DNA of 64,000 nt from Myoxocephalus aenaeus. Taxonomy: Eukaryota > Chordata > Actinopteri > Perciformes > Cottidae. The translations under genes and the position numbers were made by a program. Shown piece by piece: positions 43,392 to 54,664 of this stretch (the stretch's first letter is position 1; the number at the start of each line of letters is the position of its first letter). Where the stretch lies: the NCBI GenBank assembly GCA_038501785.1, contig JBAMJR010000042.1:2143501-2207500 (forward strand), read 5' to 3'. The notes under the pieces were generated by a model. It searched no databases. It was not told the origin of the DNA and saw only the letters and a program-made list of their open reading frames with translations.

Positions 43392-43805
43392 ACTTCCTGC
43401 ATTTGCCCTGGATTAAACTGTGAGGACTGGAATGCTCTAAAATGGATGGAATTGCCAACAATACTGGGCTGCAAAGCTGCAGGTCAATACTTAAAGGTCA
43501 ACTCTGCAATGTTTCAACCTGGTACACATGTTTTTGTGTCTGACTAATGGGGACAGCAATTTCTTTAAATTGGTGTGGCGTTGAGGGAGTACGCTGCAGA
43601 CGGTCTACACTTGCTGATACCTCTGTTGCGGCCTCCCCTTATCTTCTTGAGGACCCTTCCTCTAGGTTTGGCAGCAGTCGTCCGTCTCACATGGCGAGGT
43701 GTCGTGAGTCATTTTGGCAGCTGCTGCCGTCAAGGCTTGCCAGTCCTTTCCACAGCCACTGGTAGACGATGCCAAACCGAGAAATGAAGCATGTTATCTG
43801 TAACT
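43392..43805 (+). repeat. Tandem duplication, first unit (A1-B1)
   Basis: A1 (43392-43603, 212 bp) is almost identical to A2 (43806-44017). B1 (43604-43805, 202 bp) matches B2 at 46480-46684 at roughly 95%. This unit therefore equals the second unit minus its middle 2.46 kb. B has open frames (for example LADTSVAASPYLLEDPSS) but no recognised family. Confidence 0.85.
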
Positions 43806-44167
43806 ACTTCCTGCATTTGCCCTGGATTAAACTGTGAGGACTGGAATGCTCTAAAATGGATGGAATTGCCAACAATACTGGGCTGCAAAGCTGCAGGTAA
43901 ATACTTAAAGGTCAACTTTGCAATGTTTCAACCTGGTACACATGTTTTTGTGTCTGACTAATGGGGACAGCAATTTCTTTAAATTGGTGTGGCGTTGAGG
44001 GAGTACGCTGCAGACGGAATGGGCTGCAATTGCTTGAGGCAAGCTGGCACCATCATCATTAACGTCCACTAAAAGTGTTTATTTTTTGCCACTGACATGC
44101 TCAGATTGTCATATCTGCCGTCTGTTCGCTCAGAGAAGTCTCGCTCGGAAATCCAAATTTTCCAAAT

Positions 44168-44520
44168 CAGCTCAACATCAGAATCTGAATTTTGTATTGG
44201 CTAAGTACGTTGCACATACAAGGAATTTGATGAGGTGAACGGTGCATAACAATAAACATAAGACAATAAAATAATACAAATTATAATCACATAATAATCA
44301 AGACATAATTTAAAGAAAAATATGGTAAACAAACAAACATTCTCAGATACTAATATATACTAAGAAGTATATATTATAAAATAAAAGTGATAAGTGTAAA
44401 GAAAAGAAAAGATGTACAAGGGTGTTGAAGGGAACTGTCCTGCGGTTGTCAGAGTCCGAGTCAGTGGGGGTCCTGGGCTTTGTTGATGACATTGTCAGCC
44501 ATGACATTGAAAATCTTTTA
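44168..44520 (-). mobile_element. LINE 3' end, minus strand
   Basis: Read on the minus strand it ends caaattccttgtatgtgcaa, then a tract with ttggc and a TTCTGA-type tail at 44168-44180. This is a familiar LINE/SINE 3' terminus in fish. The upstream part has weak coding-like sequence (SDSDNRRTVPFNTL). It lies within unit 2 of the local duplication. Confidence 0.5.
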
Positions 44521-45170
44521 GATAACACTAAGCTATGCTTTCCATCCTTCGACTAAACAAACATCGGTCCTCTCTTCAACACAGCGACGCACATTGACTT
44601 TGAGGAGTGATGACATTGCAACAATTGTAGTGTGGTTGCCATCTGTAGAGTTTGACCAATTTCCCAAAAGTTGTTGTCTTCATTAGTCTCTTAGGCACAA
44701 AAACATGGAGGGAAAAAAGGGTCCAGGTTGAAAAAATATAGGCTATGTTGATATATTGAATCTTAATTGAAGCACAATCACATCTCCACTGGACGCCAAC
44801 GATGTTGCCACGTATGGGTCGGGGACATTTCTCATGCAGTTGCAAAGTTGCCATAACTTGTCAAGCCGTTGAGAATTTCCGGGCTCCTGTCCTGTGTTGC
44901 CCTGTTCATTAGTCTGCTGCTGGCCATGCGGAGATGCGGAGGGAGGGAGGGAAGTGAAATACTTTCTTGACAGCTGAGACTGCTATGACAGCCCAGAGGA
45001 ACAAAAGTAGGATGGAACTCATAATATCTGCATCCTCATTATCCACTGTTCCTGATATAAAAACACTGCAGTTTCCGTTCCTTCCGGTGGTAGTTTGCCC
45101 TGCTGCCAGAGCCTGTCAGTGAGGAGAAGTCACGTCTTAGTCCTCATGCCACCTGTAAACTCCCTGCAGG

Positions 45171-45171
<1 letters not shown>
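44521..45171. other. No gene seen
   Basis: Unique sequence within the middle of the duplicated segment. Confidence 0.45.

Positions 45172-45256
<85 letters not shown>
45172..45256. repeat. (TG)n microsatellite
   Basis: An 85-bp TG run. Open frames across it on both strands are artefacts. Confidence 0.97.
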
Positions 45257-45257
<1 letters not shown>

Positions 45258-46479
45258 GTGCCGTGTGTTCTGTATAGACGGTACTACAAAACACACTTTA
45301 GCTGGGTTGACGCTCAAACGCTCCGGGCTCATTGATTTCCAACAAAATCCAACATGAGAAATCAAAACATGTCTCGTATTCATAAAGCTTCCTCGCACAA
45401 GGAGTTTCTCCTTGTGATGGAATTCTGAGAAGATTCTCTGAGAATTTCCCCTTATAAATCAGGCATTTTAAGAGGGTTGAAGTAGGAACTAGTTCCCTGT
45501 ATTATGAGGAATCCTTTGAGAACAATAGTTTTTAAAATGCATGTGCTGGGGTCAACTGTAGATTGACTTTGGAATTAGTTTGGGTAACTCATTGGTATTG
45601 AGCGATGTAAGAGATTTAGCATACTTTGTGAAATGAGTTTATAAAATTGAACGAGTCTTTGTGTTGAATAATGGATTCAACCTTTTTACCCACTGATGGA
45701 ATATGATACAATTGTTATGTTAATTGCTAAAGAATATTCTGAAAAGTTGCAATGGTTGGAATTGGTTGGAATATGTTATGTCTGCGGAGGGGCGGGCGTT
45801 ATTAGCAAAGGGACTTACACTGGCCCAAAAGTACTTTTTTTTCGTATACAGACAAAAATAAATCGACTTCTCTGAGCATCGCAATGTATGCAATCCACAT
45901 AATAGTGAGCCAGGACAGGTGACGTGGTATGAAGAGCGACAAAGTCAATGTAAGGAGGGGGTCAGGGTGGGTCAAACAAACAGGACTTTCACCCAGGAGA
46001 CCCTTGTTCGTGTCCTGTGTGAAACCAGACTTATTTTTCACATAACTTTTGAACTTCAGTAACCCTATTTCTGCAGTTATTTAAACCTGAATCACATTTA
46101 TTTTCATAAACCTAACCAAGCAAATACCGTTGCCTAAGCACCGCCGGGGCTCGTTCGTTGATCGCCCTTGTTGCTGGACATTTGGAGGAGAATGCCCGAA
46201 AAATATCAAAGTTTTTTTTTTGCAATCAATTATGTTTAGGGGACATTCATGGATGAAAAGCAGTCCCCTGTGACAAAGTCCCTTGTTTTGTTGACTAAGA
46301 CATCAACGAAACGTCGTCTTTCTTTGAACTTCATTACTTTATAATAACATCATCTGACTTCCTCCTATTCTCTTGATGGAGACGGGAGTTATATTCATGG
46401 CGTGACTGGAGTTTAGTTAGTTCAAATTCTCATTAAAGTGTGTTCTGTATCCAGGAAATATCTGGAAACCTGTCCTACG
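45257..46479. other. No gene seen
   Basis: At 45380-45480 the sequence is rich in gagaatt/ttctc and ctccttg words, possibly a decayed MITE end. The rest is unique. Confidence 0.35.
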
Positions 46480-46968
46480 TCTACACTTGCTGATACCTCT
46501 GTTACGGCCTCCCCTCATCTTCTTGAGGACCCTTCCTCTAGGTTTGGCAGCAGTCGTCCGTCTCACATGGCAAAGTGTCGCGAGGAGTCATTTTGGCAGC
46601 TGCTGCCGTCAAGGCTTGCCAGTCCTTTCCACAGCCACTGGTACACGGTGCCAAACCGAGAAATGAAGCATGTTATCTGTAACTAATTTAGTCCATCTCT
46701 GCTGTGGGATTATCTGACATCATCCAGAGTGACTGGGCTCTCTTGTTGTCCGCTGTGTTGAACGCTGCAGATCAGAGCGAAAGTTCAACGAACTGATGTC
46801 AGAGCAGCGACATCAAACAAGTAAACCTTGTTTGATGCTTACATTGTTTTAAACACCTGACATTTCAGCTGAAGATACCACTGGATATCCCTGTTGAAAC
46901 ATTTAAAAGTAAGGTTTTTGACAGGGCGCATTTGATAGTGTTACGTCATTTTATTCTGCTATACTGTA

Positions 46969-47266
46969 CCTTAACGGGATAGTTTGGGTGTGTAAGCTAG
47001 CAGCAGCGCTAGCAGCAGCGCTAGCAGCAGCGCTAGCTTGCGCTACTGCTAGCTACTGCTAGCTCCCCGCTGCTGCTGCTACTGGCCGCGTCCCGTATGC
47101 CCGAGTCAGGTGTCGGGCCGGGACTGGTCCCGCTACCTTCTGTGGTTGTCGGGGAGCTAGCGGAGCGCTAGCAGGAGTGCTAGCAGGAACGCTAGCTGGC
47201 TACAGCGGGGAGCAAACGGGGACACTGACCGAAGGTAGTAGCGGCTTGTAACCCAACTTTTACGGT
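46969..47266 (-). mobile_element. MITE, reversed relative of 36427-36789
   Basis: The right end (acactgaccgaaggtagtag, cggcttgtaaccca, tttacggt) is the complement of the left end of the 36.4-kb MITE. It also has a 12-bp array (agcagcgctagc, 46997-47035). The left terminus is badly decayed and no target duplication remains. Confidence 0.65.
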
Positions 47267-48136
47267 AATCCTTTAAAACACCAAATTCACCCCAAATGTT
47301 TTTTTGTGAATGGAGTGTCGTGGCTTTGACGAGAACATAAATAACAGCTGCGGTTCCACCTGTCGGAAAGGGCTGTCTGGCGGAAGGGAAAGCGATGAAA
47401 ATATTCAAAATATAGCATACACTTCAAGGGATATAGATTTTGTTGGTGTCTAAAATACGTGTTGCTGCTGCCCTCGTACACAGCAGTACATTGCTTTTGC
47501 TCTTGTGCTGACGATGGAAAAATAACTCATACAACCCCACTTTAATGTTGATTTTAGACTGTAGATTCAATCAAACCTTGATCTCATGTTCTCATTTACC
47601 CTTAAGTTTAAGGCGAAATCTCCGAAGGCTCGCTCACTAATCAATTCATGGCAGATTTGAAGCCTTCTTTTGTCCGCGAGTCACCGCTTCCTTCAGAGTC
47701 AGCTGTATCTCCCCGGACCGAAAACAAACAGCGAGCAGTCATGTCTTCCGGGCATGCAGTTGACAAAACTGCAGATCAGTGGGTGTCAATTTGTTTCCAA
47801 AACACAGCTTAAATTTTTCAGCTTAGAGTCAAATAGAGCGTCCTAACTTGCAGTTTGTTTATGTGTGTGTTGTAACGAGCGGTGCCCTGCGGGAAGGCTA
47901 CGCCATCCTCCTCTGTTTTTCCAGTTTGTTTTCTGCTGTACCGGGGGCCGAGGACGCGCTGGTGAAAACACACCAAATGTGTTCCAGATCATAACCTCCC
48001 CAGGGGCGGGCTTTATAATTTTCTAAGGAATGAATGATAAAGAAAACAATACCTAAAGTTTGAATCCTCAGTCTCAGAAAGCACAGTCCCCAGCACTAGC
48101 AATTACAACTATTTTGTGCTGCATAGATTGATTTAA
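47267..48136. other. No gene seen
   Basis: Unique sequence; ends in the TTAA at 48133-48136 bordering the next repeat. Confidence 0.45.
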
Positions 48137-48290
48137 AGGAACAGTGGAAAAGTTTATCGGAATATTGAATATAATATCCATATAGCCATTTATGTGTACA
48201 TAGGGAGTCTTCCACGGAGTCCGCCATGTTTCTCCAGCAGCCCAGAACAGACACTGGCTCTAGCGAGGGCCCTTCGCGTTATCTGAAGGT
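48137..48290 (-). mobile_element. TTAA MITE fragment, antisense
   Basis: The core (gccatgtttct, agcagcccagaacagacac, tggctctagcgagggcc) is the reverse complement of the centre of the 51.0-kb MITE family. A left TTAA is present; the right terminus is missing. Confidence 0.5.
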
Positions 48291-48628
48291 CGGGATGCTT
48301 TCCTAAACCCGGTACTAAACGTGCCCCCGTGTTAAATAATAAAAAAAGGATCGTAATATTGATAAGCCCCGACGTTTTAGAACAGGGAGTACAAAATAAA
48401 TGTTTTGTGGGAGTAAGATTATTTGTTCCTTAACTAGTTATTAACTTTTATAAATTGTTTGTTGTTGTAATACCCATTTTGGTCACGAGGCTGAAGTGTA
48501 CCGCTACCCCATGTTCTCAACAGGACTGAAGGCATCTATGTTCTCTTCCATGCTGAGTTTTAATTTCTCAAACACAAGGTACATATAATGTGAGTTAGCA
48601 AGTTATATAACGGTATTGTCTGTCTTTA
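48291..48628. other. No gene seen
   Basis: AT-rich sequence up to the target duplication of the next hAT. Confidence 0.45.
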
Positions 48629-48636
48629 GGCTTGTC

Positions 48637-49814
48637 CAGAGGTGTCAAGTAACGAAGTACAAATACTTTGTTACTTTACTTAAGTAGACATTTTGGGTAT
48701 CTATACTTTACTGGAGTATTCCTTACATTGTACTCCTTACATTTTCACGCAAATATCTGTACTTTCTACTCCCTACATTTTAAAAATAGCCTCGTTACTA
48801 TTTCATTTTGGTTTGTTTTCATTCCGGCTTGTCATCGTTCAAAAACACACACAAAAAAACCCTCTCCGCCCCGTTGTGCACAGATACGTGCGCGCGCACA
48901 CAGGTGAGCACTGAGCACACACACCAGCGGACAGAGAGTGAAGATGCAACAGCAGCTCTCATGTGAGGAGCAACCAGAGTTCTCCTCGCACCGGAGCAGC
49001 TCTCTGAACCCGCAGCAGCTCTCCTGCTCAGGTGAAGGAGACAAAGTGCTCGTGTCTTCTACCAACAATGAGCTGCTGGCTTCACATATTACAGAAGTAC
49101 AAAGTACACGGATATAAAACTCAGTCATTAATAAATACATGGAGAAATGCCTGTACTTTCGGGTAAATGGTTACGGTACGCCATTAACAGGTTACGTTTG
49201 CGCATGCGCGACTCAACGCGATTTTTTTTGCCGTTTTGCCAGAAGTCTCCGTGAGCTCGTCTTTTCCTGCTGTTGCGTTTCTCAAAATAAAAAAACAGAT
49301 CTAAGCTCAATATTGAGCATGAATTGAGAGAGGCCGTATCAAATCTACAACCCCGTTTATAAAAGATGTGTAGAGGAAAGCAGCTCACTGCTCCACTAAT
49401 ACTGACACAACCTGATGCTCACACATCTCACTCATTCTGTTTTGTTTGGCAACAAACATTAAAAGCTTATTGTTTTCCACAATGAGCTATTTAGTAGTAA
49501 CTAAATATTAGTTATTTTTTGCACAGATAGAACTTACACAAAACATTGTCTGATGGAGCGATCTGATTTACTTGAAAGTGATTGCAATTGTCTTTATTCT
49601 GTTATTTATAAAAGCACAGAAGAGTCACAAAATTATGTTATTTACAGAAAAAGTTTGAGAACCACAGCTTTAAGTAGTTTTGAAACCAGTACTTTTACAC
49701 TTTTACTGAAGTAAAAAGCTTGAGTTGATACTTCAACTTTTACAGAAGTATTTTTAAACCCTAGTATCTATACTTCTACTTGAGTAATGAATGTGAATAC
49801 TTTTGACACCTCTG
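48637..49814 (+). mobile_element. hAT element with perfect target duplication
   Basis: Terminal repeats are CAGAGGTGTCAA and TTGACACCTCTG; the duplication ggcttgtc is identical at 48629-48636 and 49815-49822. Subterminal regions share acttnnacttaagta-like words (agtacaaatactttgttact on the left, ttctacttgagtaatg on the right). At 1,178 bp it lacks a transposase and is non-autonomous. Confidence 0.93.
48944..49117 (+). CDS. Small ORF in hAT, unknown
   Basis: A 57-codon frame from ATG reads MQQQLSCEEQPEFSSHRSSS, then LNPQQLSCSGEG, DKVLVSSTNNELLASHIT and EVQSTRI. It is rich in Ser and Gln and has no known domain. It could be an exon of the lost transposase, captured sequence, or chance. Its GC-rich context contrasts with the AT-rich element around it. 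Confidence 0.25.
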   Translation: MQQQLSCEEQPEFSSHRSSSLNPQQLSCSGEGDKVLVSSTNNELLASHITEVQSTRI

Positions 49815-49822
49815 GGCTTGTC

Positions 49823-50997
49823 ATGTATTTTATTTAGCACTAATCTGCCATGAAGGAAAACTTTGAAATGTTAAGAACATGGGGTAGTTTGACCTGCTAA
49901 AACTTTTGTTTCACGCCTATTTCTCTGATGAATTTGTATCCATCAGGAACTTAGAAACATTATCCTGACAATACCTTTACCTTTTATTTTATTCGCCTGA
50001 CACAGGAGGGGAAACTAATTAGATCAGTGTTGGAACATTAATCACCAGAATTCTTCTTGTCTCTCACTTGCCTCAGGGCTTCAGTTCCTCTAAAATAAGA
50101 AAAGCACATTTTTGACAGCAAATAACCACCACTCTAAACTTGCATATTCGGTGTGCTATTCAAAGAATGTCTGCATGAGCCCCTCTTTTGCTGGATAGAT
50201 CGTCAGTTAAATGAGTGTCTTCCAGGAGTTATCAGAGCTGAAGGGAGATCTGAAATGGGCCTGTGGCGGTTGAGGATTCCAGGAACAATGATGAGCAGGC
50301 TTTTAATCTTTGCTCCTTTTAACAAACCGAGGGCACAATACAAGAGAAGAGGGTATTGATGAGGGTGTGGGGCGGGGGGGCAGTAATGAGCTGGGCATTG
50401 AGTGTGTAGAAATAGCCGGCATGTAGGTTTCAGTGGCAAGTATTAATTTGTTGAAGGAATCTAGGGATACTCTCTCATGGTGGATCACAGAAGAGCACGC
50501 CGAAGAGGAACCAGAACTCTGATCGTGTCACATGTTGACATCGAGTCGGTTGACACAGTGGAGGGTCTAAAATGTCATGAAGGAAATGTACTATTTTGCT
50601 TGTTGAACAACACTGTCACACTGTCAGCCAATCCCAGTCTCGCATTTCCCCTGTCGCTTCCAATCCTACCACTTCCTCCCTCCTGCCCTGCAGTCGCCGC
50701 CGTGTTCCCACCATTCCCCATCACCCGACATCCCCTGCCCACCAGCAGTGGCATGCTGGCCCACTTTCCATTCATTCCCTGCCACATTGTCTGCTGTGTT
50801 TCTTCCTGCAGCTGTCCAGACGTTTTTCTCTGACTGCCTTTCGGGCTCCTGCTCTCCAGCCGGATCCCTATTGGATACGTTTGCCTCGCGTCCCCCTCCT
50901 TACCTGCCTTTTTGCCTGATGTCGACCTTGAGTACACTTTTTCAAACGGAAATGTGTTTAGTTCAGTCCTGTGTTTTCCATGGCTCCCGTGAGACAT
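49823..50997. other. No gene seen
   Basis: Unique sequence. From about 50630 to 50920 it is C-rich with long open frames in several registers on both strands (up to 140 codons). None has a recognisable domain, so these reflect composition. Confidence 0.4.
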
Positions 50998-51001
50998 TTA
51001 A

Positions 51002-51303
51002 ATGGGCCAGTGTGTAGATCTAGTGGTGGAGTGAAACTTCTCCCGTGTGCCAAGCGTGCACCACGGTGGCCGACGAGCGAACTCCAGTATCTCGACCCAG
51101 TGTTTTGCTTTGTCCTTTCCGGGCTACTATAGAAACATGACGGCCGGCTCCGTGAAGAGGACCAGCTCCGTATGTATGGAGATAAGCTCATGAAACCAAA
51201 GGATTTATTACTTTCATGTGATTATGGACTAAAGAAAACATACTTGTTAATTTTCATCTTCCATTTTTCCAATAGATCCAAATCAATACTACACACTGGC
51301 CCT
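51002..51303 (+). mobile_element. TTAA MITE, complete copy
   Basis: Bounded by TTAA at 50998-51001 and 51304-51307. Inverted ends are GGGCCAGTGTGTAG and CTACACACTGGCCC. TTAA targets point to piggyBac- or Kolobok-type mobilisation; the ends differ from the piggyBac at 9969, so that element is not its obvious driver. Relatives occur at 48137 (antisense) and 63308. Confidence 0.85.
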
Positions 51304-51307
51304 TTAA

Positions 51308-52271
51308 CTTGTACATGCTGGCTTAAGTGTAGCAATGCACGGCTGTTCTGACCCATTATCAAAAACAAGTTATTTCACTCCATAGGGTTTTGTAGGATTG
51401 CTGATAACCTGACAACATGTAGATATTTGTCATTTATCCTTAAAGTAATTCATTATTTTCTGTTTGATGTTGGCCTCTGATTGAAAATCCCACAGGCCGG
51501 CCTGCGGGGGAATGTTTAGTCTGCAAACAATAGAAGAACATATAATCAAAAATGACTCTTGTTCATCTGTGTCCATCTGCAAATATGTGTTTTAGTGCCA
51601 TCTTTTCTTTACGTTGCGCATACCACAGGGATCGGCTGTTGGCTTAAATGGACATTTTTCAAGCAAGTATCAACTCCGGAGGGATGGCAGTACAATAATT
51701 GAGGAAAAATAATGGGAAGTGCAAAACAACTTTGATAGAGAGTGGTTATATAAAGTTGTCCATGCAGCTGAATGGTGAGAATGGGGACTGGTGCTACAAG
51801 GTGCAGTAATTCAATTCTAATGTAAAGTTTGTGCCATTCCGGTGGATGCATTTACAGTTGGTGGGGGCAGACACCGTCACTGATCCGAAGTCAGGGTTAA
51901 GATAGTCACTAATACTGTTACTGATACTGTTGTGAGCTCTCACAAAACATTTCCCATCAGGGCACAGAGCTGTAATGAGGAAAGAGTGTGGCTGCAGCTG
52001 CTCATGTTCAAAACCCATTCAATTATTTGCAGAAACAATTTGGCATTGTATGTTTCTGAAAACCATGGATGAGTAGAATGTTGACGTTTCAGAACGCAAA
52101 ATACATATCAAGAATATGTTTCATAACTGCCTTGTATCATGCTTGCAGAAACGCTCAATGACACTTGGTTAATGTTGTGAAATGATTGGTTAGGATTAGG
52201 AAACAAAACTACTTGATTAATGTTAGAAAAAAAGATCATGGGTTGTGTTAAAATGGTAACGGTGTGGCGAG
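51308..52271. other. No certain gene
   Basis: A 75-codon minus-strand frame (51794-52018) contains CPDGKCFVRAH and CKCIHRNGTNFTLEL. I recognise no family and see no strong splice context, so it is not called. Confidence 0.35.
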
Positions 52272-52330
52272 ACGACGTGACAGCGTAGCACGACAGCGTG
52301 ACAGCGCAGGGCGACAGCGTAGGACAGACC
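52272..52330. repeat. Short gacagcgt tandem repeat
   Basis: About five imperfect copies of (c)gacagcgt(ag). Confidence 0.75.
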
Positions 52331-52700
52331 TGGGCATCTTACGGCTGGGAGAGCCCCCGTGGGCCGGGTGTGGCCCGCGGGGCCTATCCCAGTCTGGCCC
52401 ACGTGAGGTGAATCAAAAATTCTAAATAAATAAGATGCACGCCATAAATGCAATACAACGGCACTGCTTTTACTTTGAAGGCGATTCATGTATGTGCTTA
52501 CGCAGCCTCACCGACAGGCAGTGTTGCCAACTTGACGAAGAACGCATTGTCTTCTCTCAAAGAGGAGAACTTTCCTCACATGAGGAGGCCTGCTCAGAAG
52601 ATGTTGGTTCTCTTTGGATCTACCTACATGAGAACAAACATTCTCATTGATGAAGTTCAACAGATCCCGATCCTCTCTCACTGATACCGGTCAGCTGTCC
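52331..52700 (+). pseudogene. hAT remnant with dimerisation-domain fragment
   Basis: Begins with a hAT-style end region (cagacctgggcatctt, ggcccgcggggcc). At about 52540-52684 it encodes SSLKEENFPHMRRPAQKMLV and LFGSTYMRTNILIDEVQ. This matches the pattern xFPxxRxxAxKMxxLFGSTYxCE of GTF2IRD2/ZBED-like hAT transposases. Everything before and after is missing; the 3' end is not found. Confidence 0.6.
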
Positions 52701-53384
52701 TTCACAGAGAATTATTTCTTTCTAATTTTCTGTTTTTTAATTTTAGATTTGGTACTTCTATTTTACCCTACTCATCAGGGATTCAGTTATGATTTCAGAC
52801 TTGATTCAAATGCAAACTGTGTTGAGAGAGTGCACAGAGAGAGTGGAGGGGAAGCAGCAGAACATTGTTATAATGGTGACAGTACAGGTGAGAGAAAACA
52901 GGAAGCACGGAGGGTCGACAGCTACTGCAAGGCTGAGGAGACAAGCTGAAGGAGGCAGGCAGGGAGGGGGAAGGACATGCTCTGCATGAATCACTGGTCC
53001 TTAATCCTTCACGTGTTAGCCGGTTCAGTTGAGGACTTTGGTCTCTATATGCCATTCGCTGTTCATCTTGTGTCGAAACGGCCAACCGTTCTCGTGTTTT
53101 TGGATGCAGAGTCCCACCAGAACCGTACACGGTACGCTTTCTAGGAACGGGAAAGGCTCACACCATTTAAAGTCCATTTAAAAACTCTCCATTCAAACCC
53201 GAGATAATGATATCCTCGTGGTGGCGGCGGCTCCTCAAGGACTAACTCTTTGGGTTACATTACACCAATTAAAAGTTAATGTGTGGGCCAAATAAAATTT
53301 TATTGCAGCTTTTATAGAGTGTTCTGTATAACTGGGGAATTTAATGTTACTGGTGACTGTCCAATAGGCGATATATTTTTTTTA
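52701..53384. other. No gene seen
   Basis: Mixed sequence. The 110-codon frames on both strands at 52795-53130 are motif-free. Confidence 0.4.
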
Positions 53385-53385
53385 A

Positions 53386-53415
53386 AGCCCAATGTTTCAG
53401 CAGAAACATTGGGTT
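53386..53415. other. Perfect 11-bp hairpin
   Basis: Arms cccaatgtttc (53388-53398) and gaaacattggg (53403-53413) with loop agca, extended by a G-U and an A-U pair. Confidence 0.7.
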
Positions 53416-54266
53416 ATTTCGCTTTTATAATTTTTTTATGGAAAGAAAACATTTAATTTACTACTTTGTCTATATGCGTCTATACATTTCCACAAAAGTC
53501 ACTATAATATATTTGCCTTATTTGCATATTTAACCATAATATGTCATAAAACGTGTAATGCAAGAAATAATTGTCCTAATGTCAATAACCAACTGGAGAG
53601 GTTTCCAGTTAGTTTTTCTCACCATAATCCCCTGTAGTGTCTTCAAAATGAATGTAATTTTACAAAACATATCTTCTCAGACGCTGAGCCAGAAATCTTC
53701 ACTTCAGTAGTACTTACTTCCCACTTTCATTCCTGTCGATACTCAGAAGGGTTTTACAGAGGGGTTTGTTCATATATCATTCATAGCCAGATTCATACCT
53801 ATATTTATTTATTCCCAAAACATGAAGAAATAGAATTTTTTTTCATGGCTGTTGACAGTATTTTCTGATTTATGGTTCGATGAAAAGAGATATCCAAAAG
53901 TTCCCTGTGTAAAAAATACTTTGACTCATTGTGATTTATATTAGTTCAATATTTGTATTAACCCTATTCACAGAAATATTGCATCATTGATTCATTATAG
54001 CAGCAAACTAAAATGCTGGTCTGTTGAGAGAGCACCATGAAACCAGAACCAGAGGACCACGGTCGGTCTTAACCACTTCAGCACTGCAGTGCCCCCCCCC
54101 CCACACTTGCACGGGGGCCTCCACCAGCAGGGCCGTTATCCCGCCACATAAGGTCCCCCGTCAGTCACGTCGATCCCTGGGACAATGTTCCGAGTGGAAC
54201 AATGTCACAGCTGCTTACCTGACCTTTCAAAGAGGCTCTCTTGCAGCAGCATATCGGGAGGATCCA

Positions 54267-54270
<4 letters not shown>
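53416..54270. other. No gene seen
   Basis: AT-rich, then a C-run (54092-54101) and unique sequence. Confidence 0.45.
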
Positions 54271-54321
<51 letters not shown>

Positions 54322-54327
54322 CCCCCC
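54271..54327. repeat. (CT)n microsatellite with C run
   Basis: About 49 bp of CT followed by eight C. Long Ser/Leu or Arg/Glu frames across it are artefacts. Confidence 0.97.
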
Positions 54328-54612
54328 TTTGGTCCTCAAAGGGGGGGAAGAGCGCCGACAAGAGCTCGATTTTGTGCTCTCGAGTTCAGGCGGAATGATG
54401 TTGCTCACGCCAGTTTTCTCTCACTCGCTGACTGTCATGCACATCCCCTGTTATATGTACATGTTATAGATTGATGAGTGAAGGTGTGATAAAGAACGTG
54501 TCACGATAACACCATGTGTGTTTTTCATTACACCGCGCACAACTTCGTATCGGGTTAAACATGCAGCCTTCATGAGTGAGCGCGTCATATACTTTCCTGG
54601 AATCAAATCAGT

Positions 54613-54616
<4 letters not shown>

Positions 54617-54664
<48 letters not shown>
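54617..54664. repeat. (TG)n(AG)n microsatellite
   Basis: TG run passing into AG repeats. Confidence 0.97.

Larger units (their letters stand above)
43806..46684 (+). repeat. Tandem duplication, second unit (A2-X-B2)
   Basis: A2 (43806-44017), a 2,462-bp middle (44018-46479) and B2 (46480-46684). The junction between the units carries ACTA, which is also present before A1 (43389-43392) and after B2 (46682-46685), a 4-bp microhomology. The simplest history is a tandem duplication of about 2.9 kb, then loss of the middle from the first unit. Confidence 0.75.

Noticed and set aside
43604..43805. A1-B1 as a retrocopy of a spliced transcript
   Set aside because: The boundaries of the 2.46-kb middle in the second unit lack GT/AG splice sites, and there is no polyA tail.
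50575..50997. Minus-strand frame of 140 codons
   Set aside because: Several other registers are also long here because the DNA is C-rich. No domain was seen, and it overlaps frames on the plus strand.
51794..52018. Minus-strand 75-codon frame with paired cysteines
   Set aside because: It looks mildly protein-like but matches no family I know and has no convincing splice sites.
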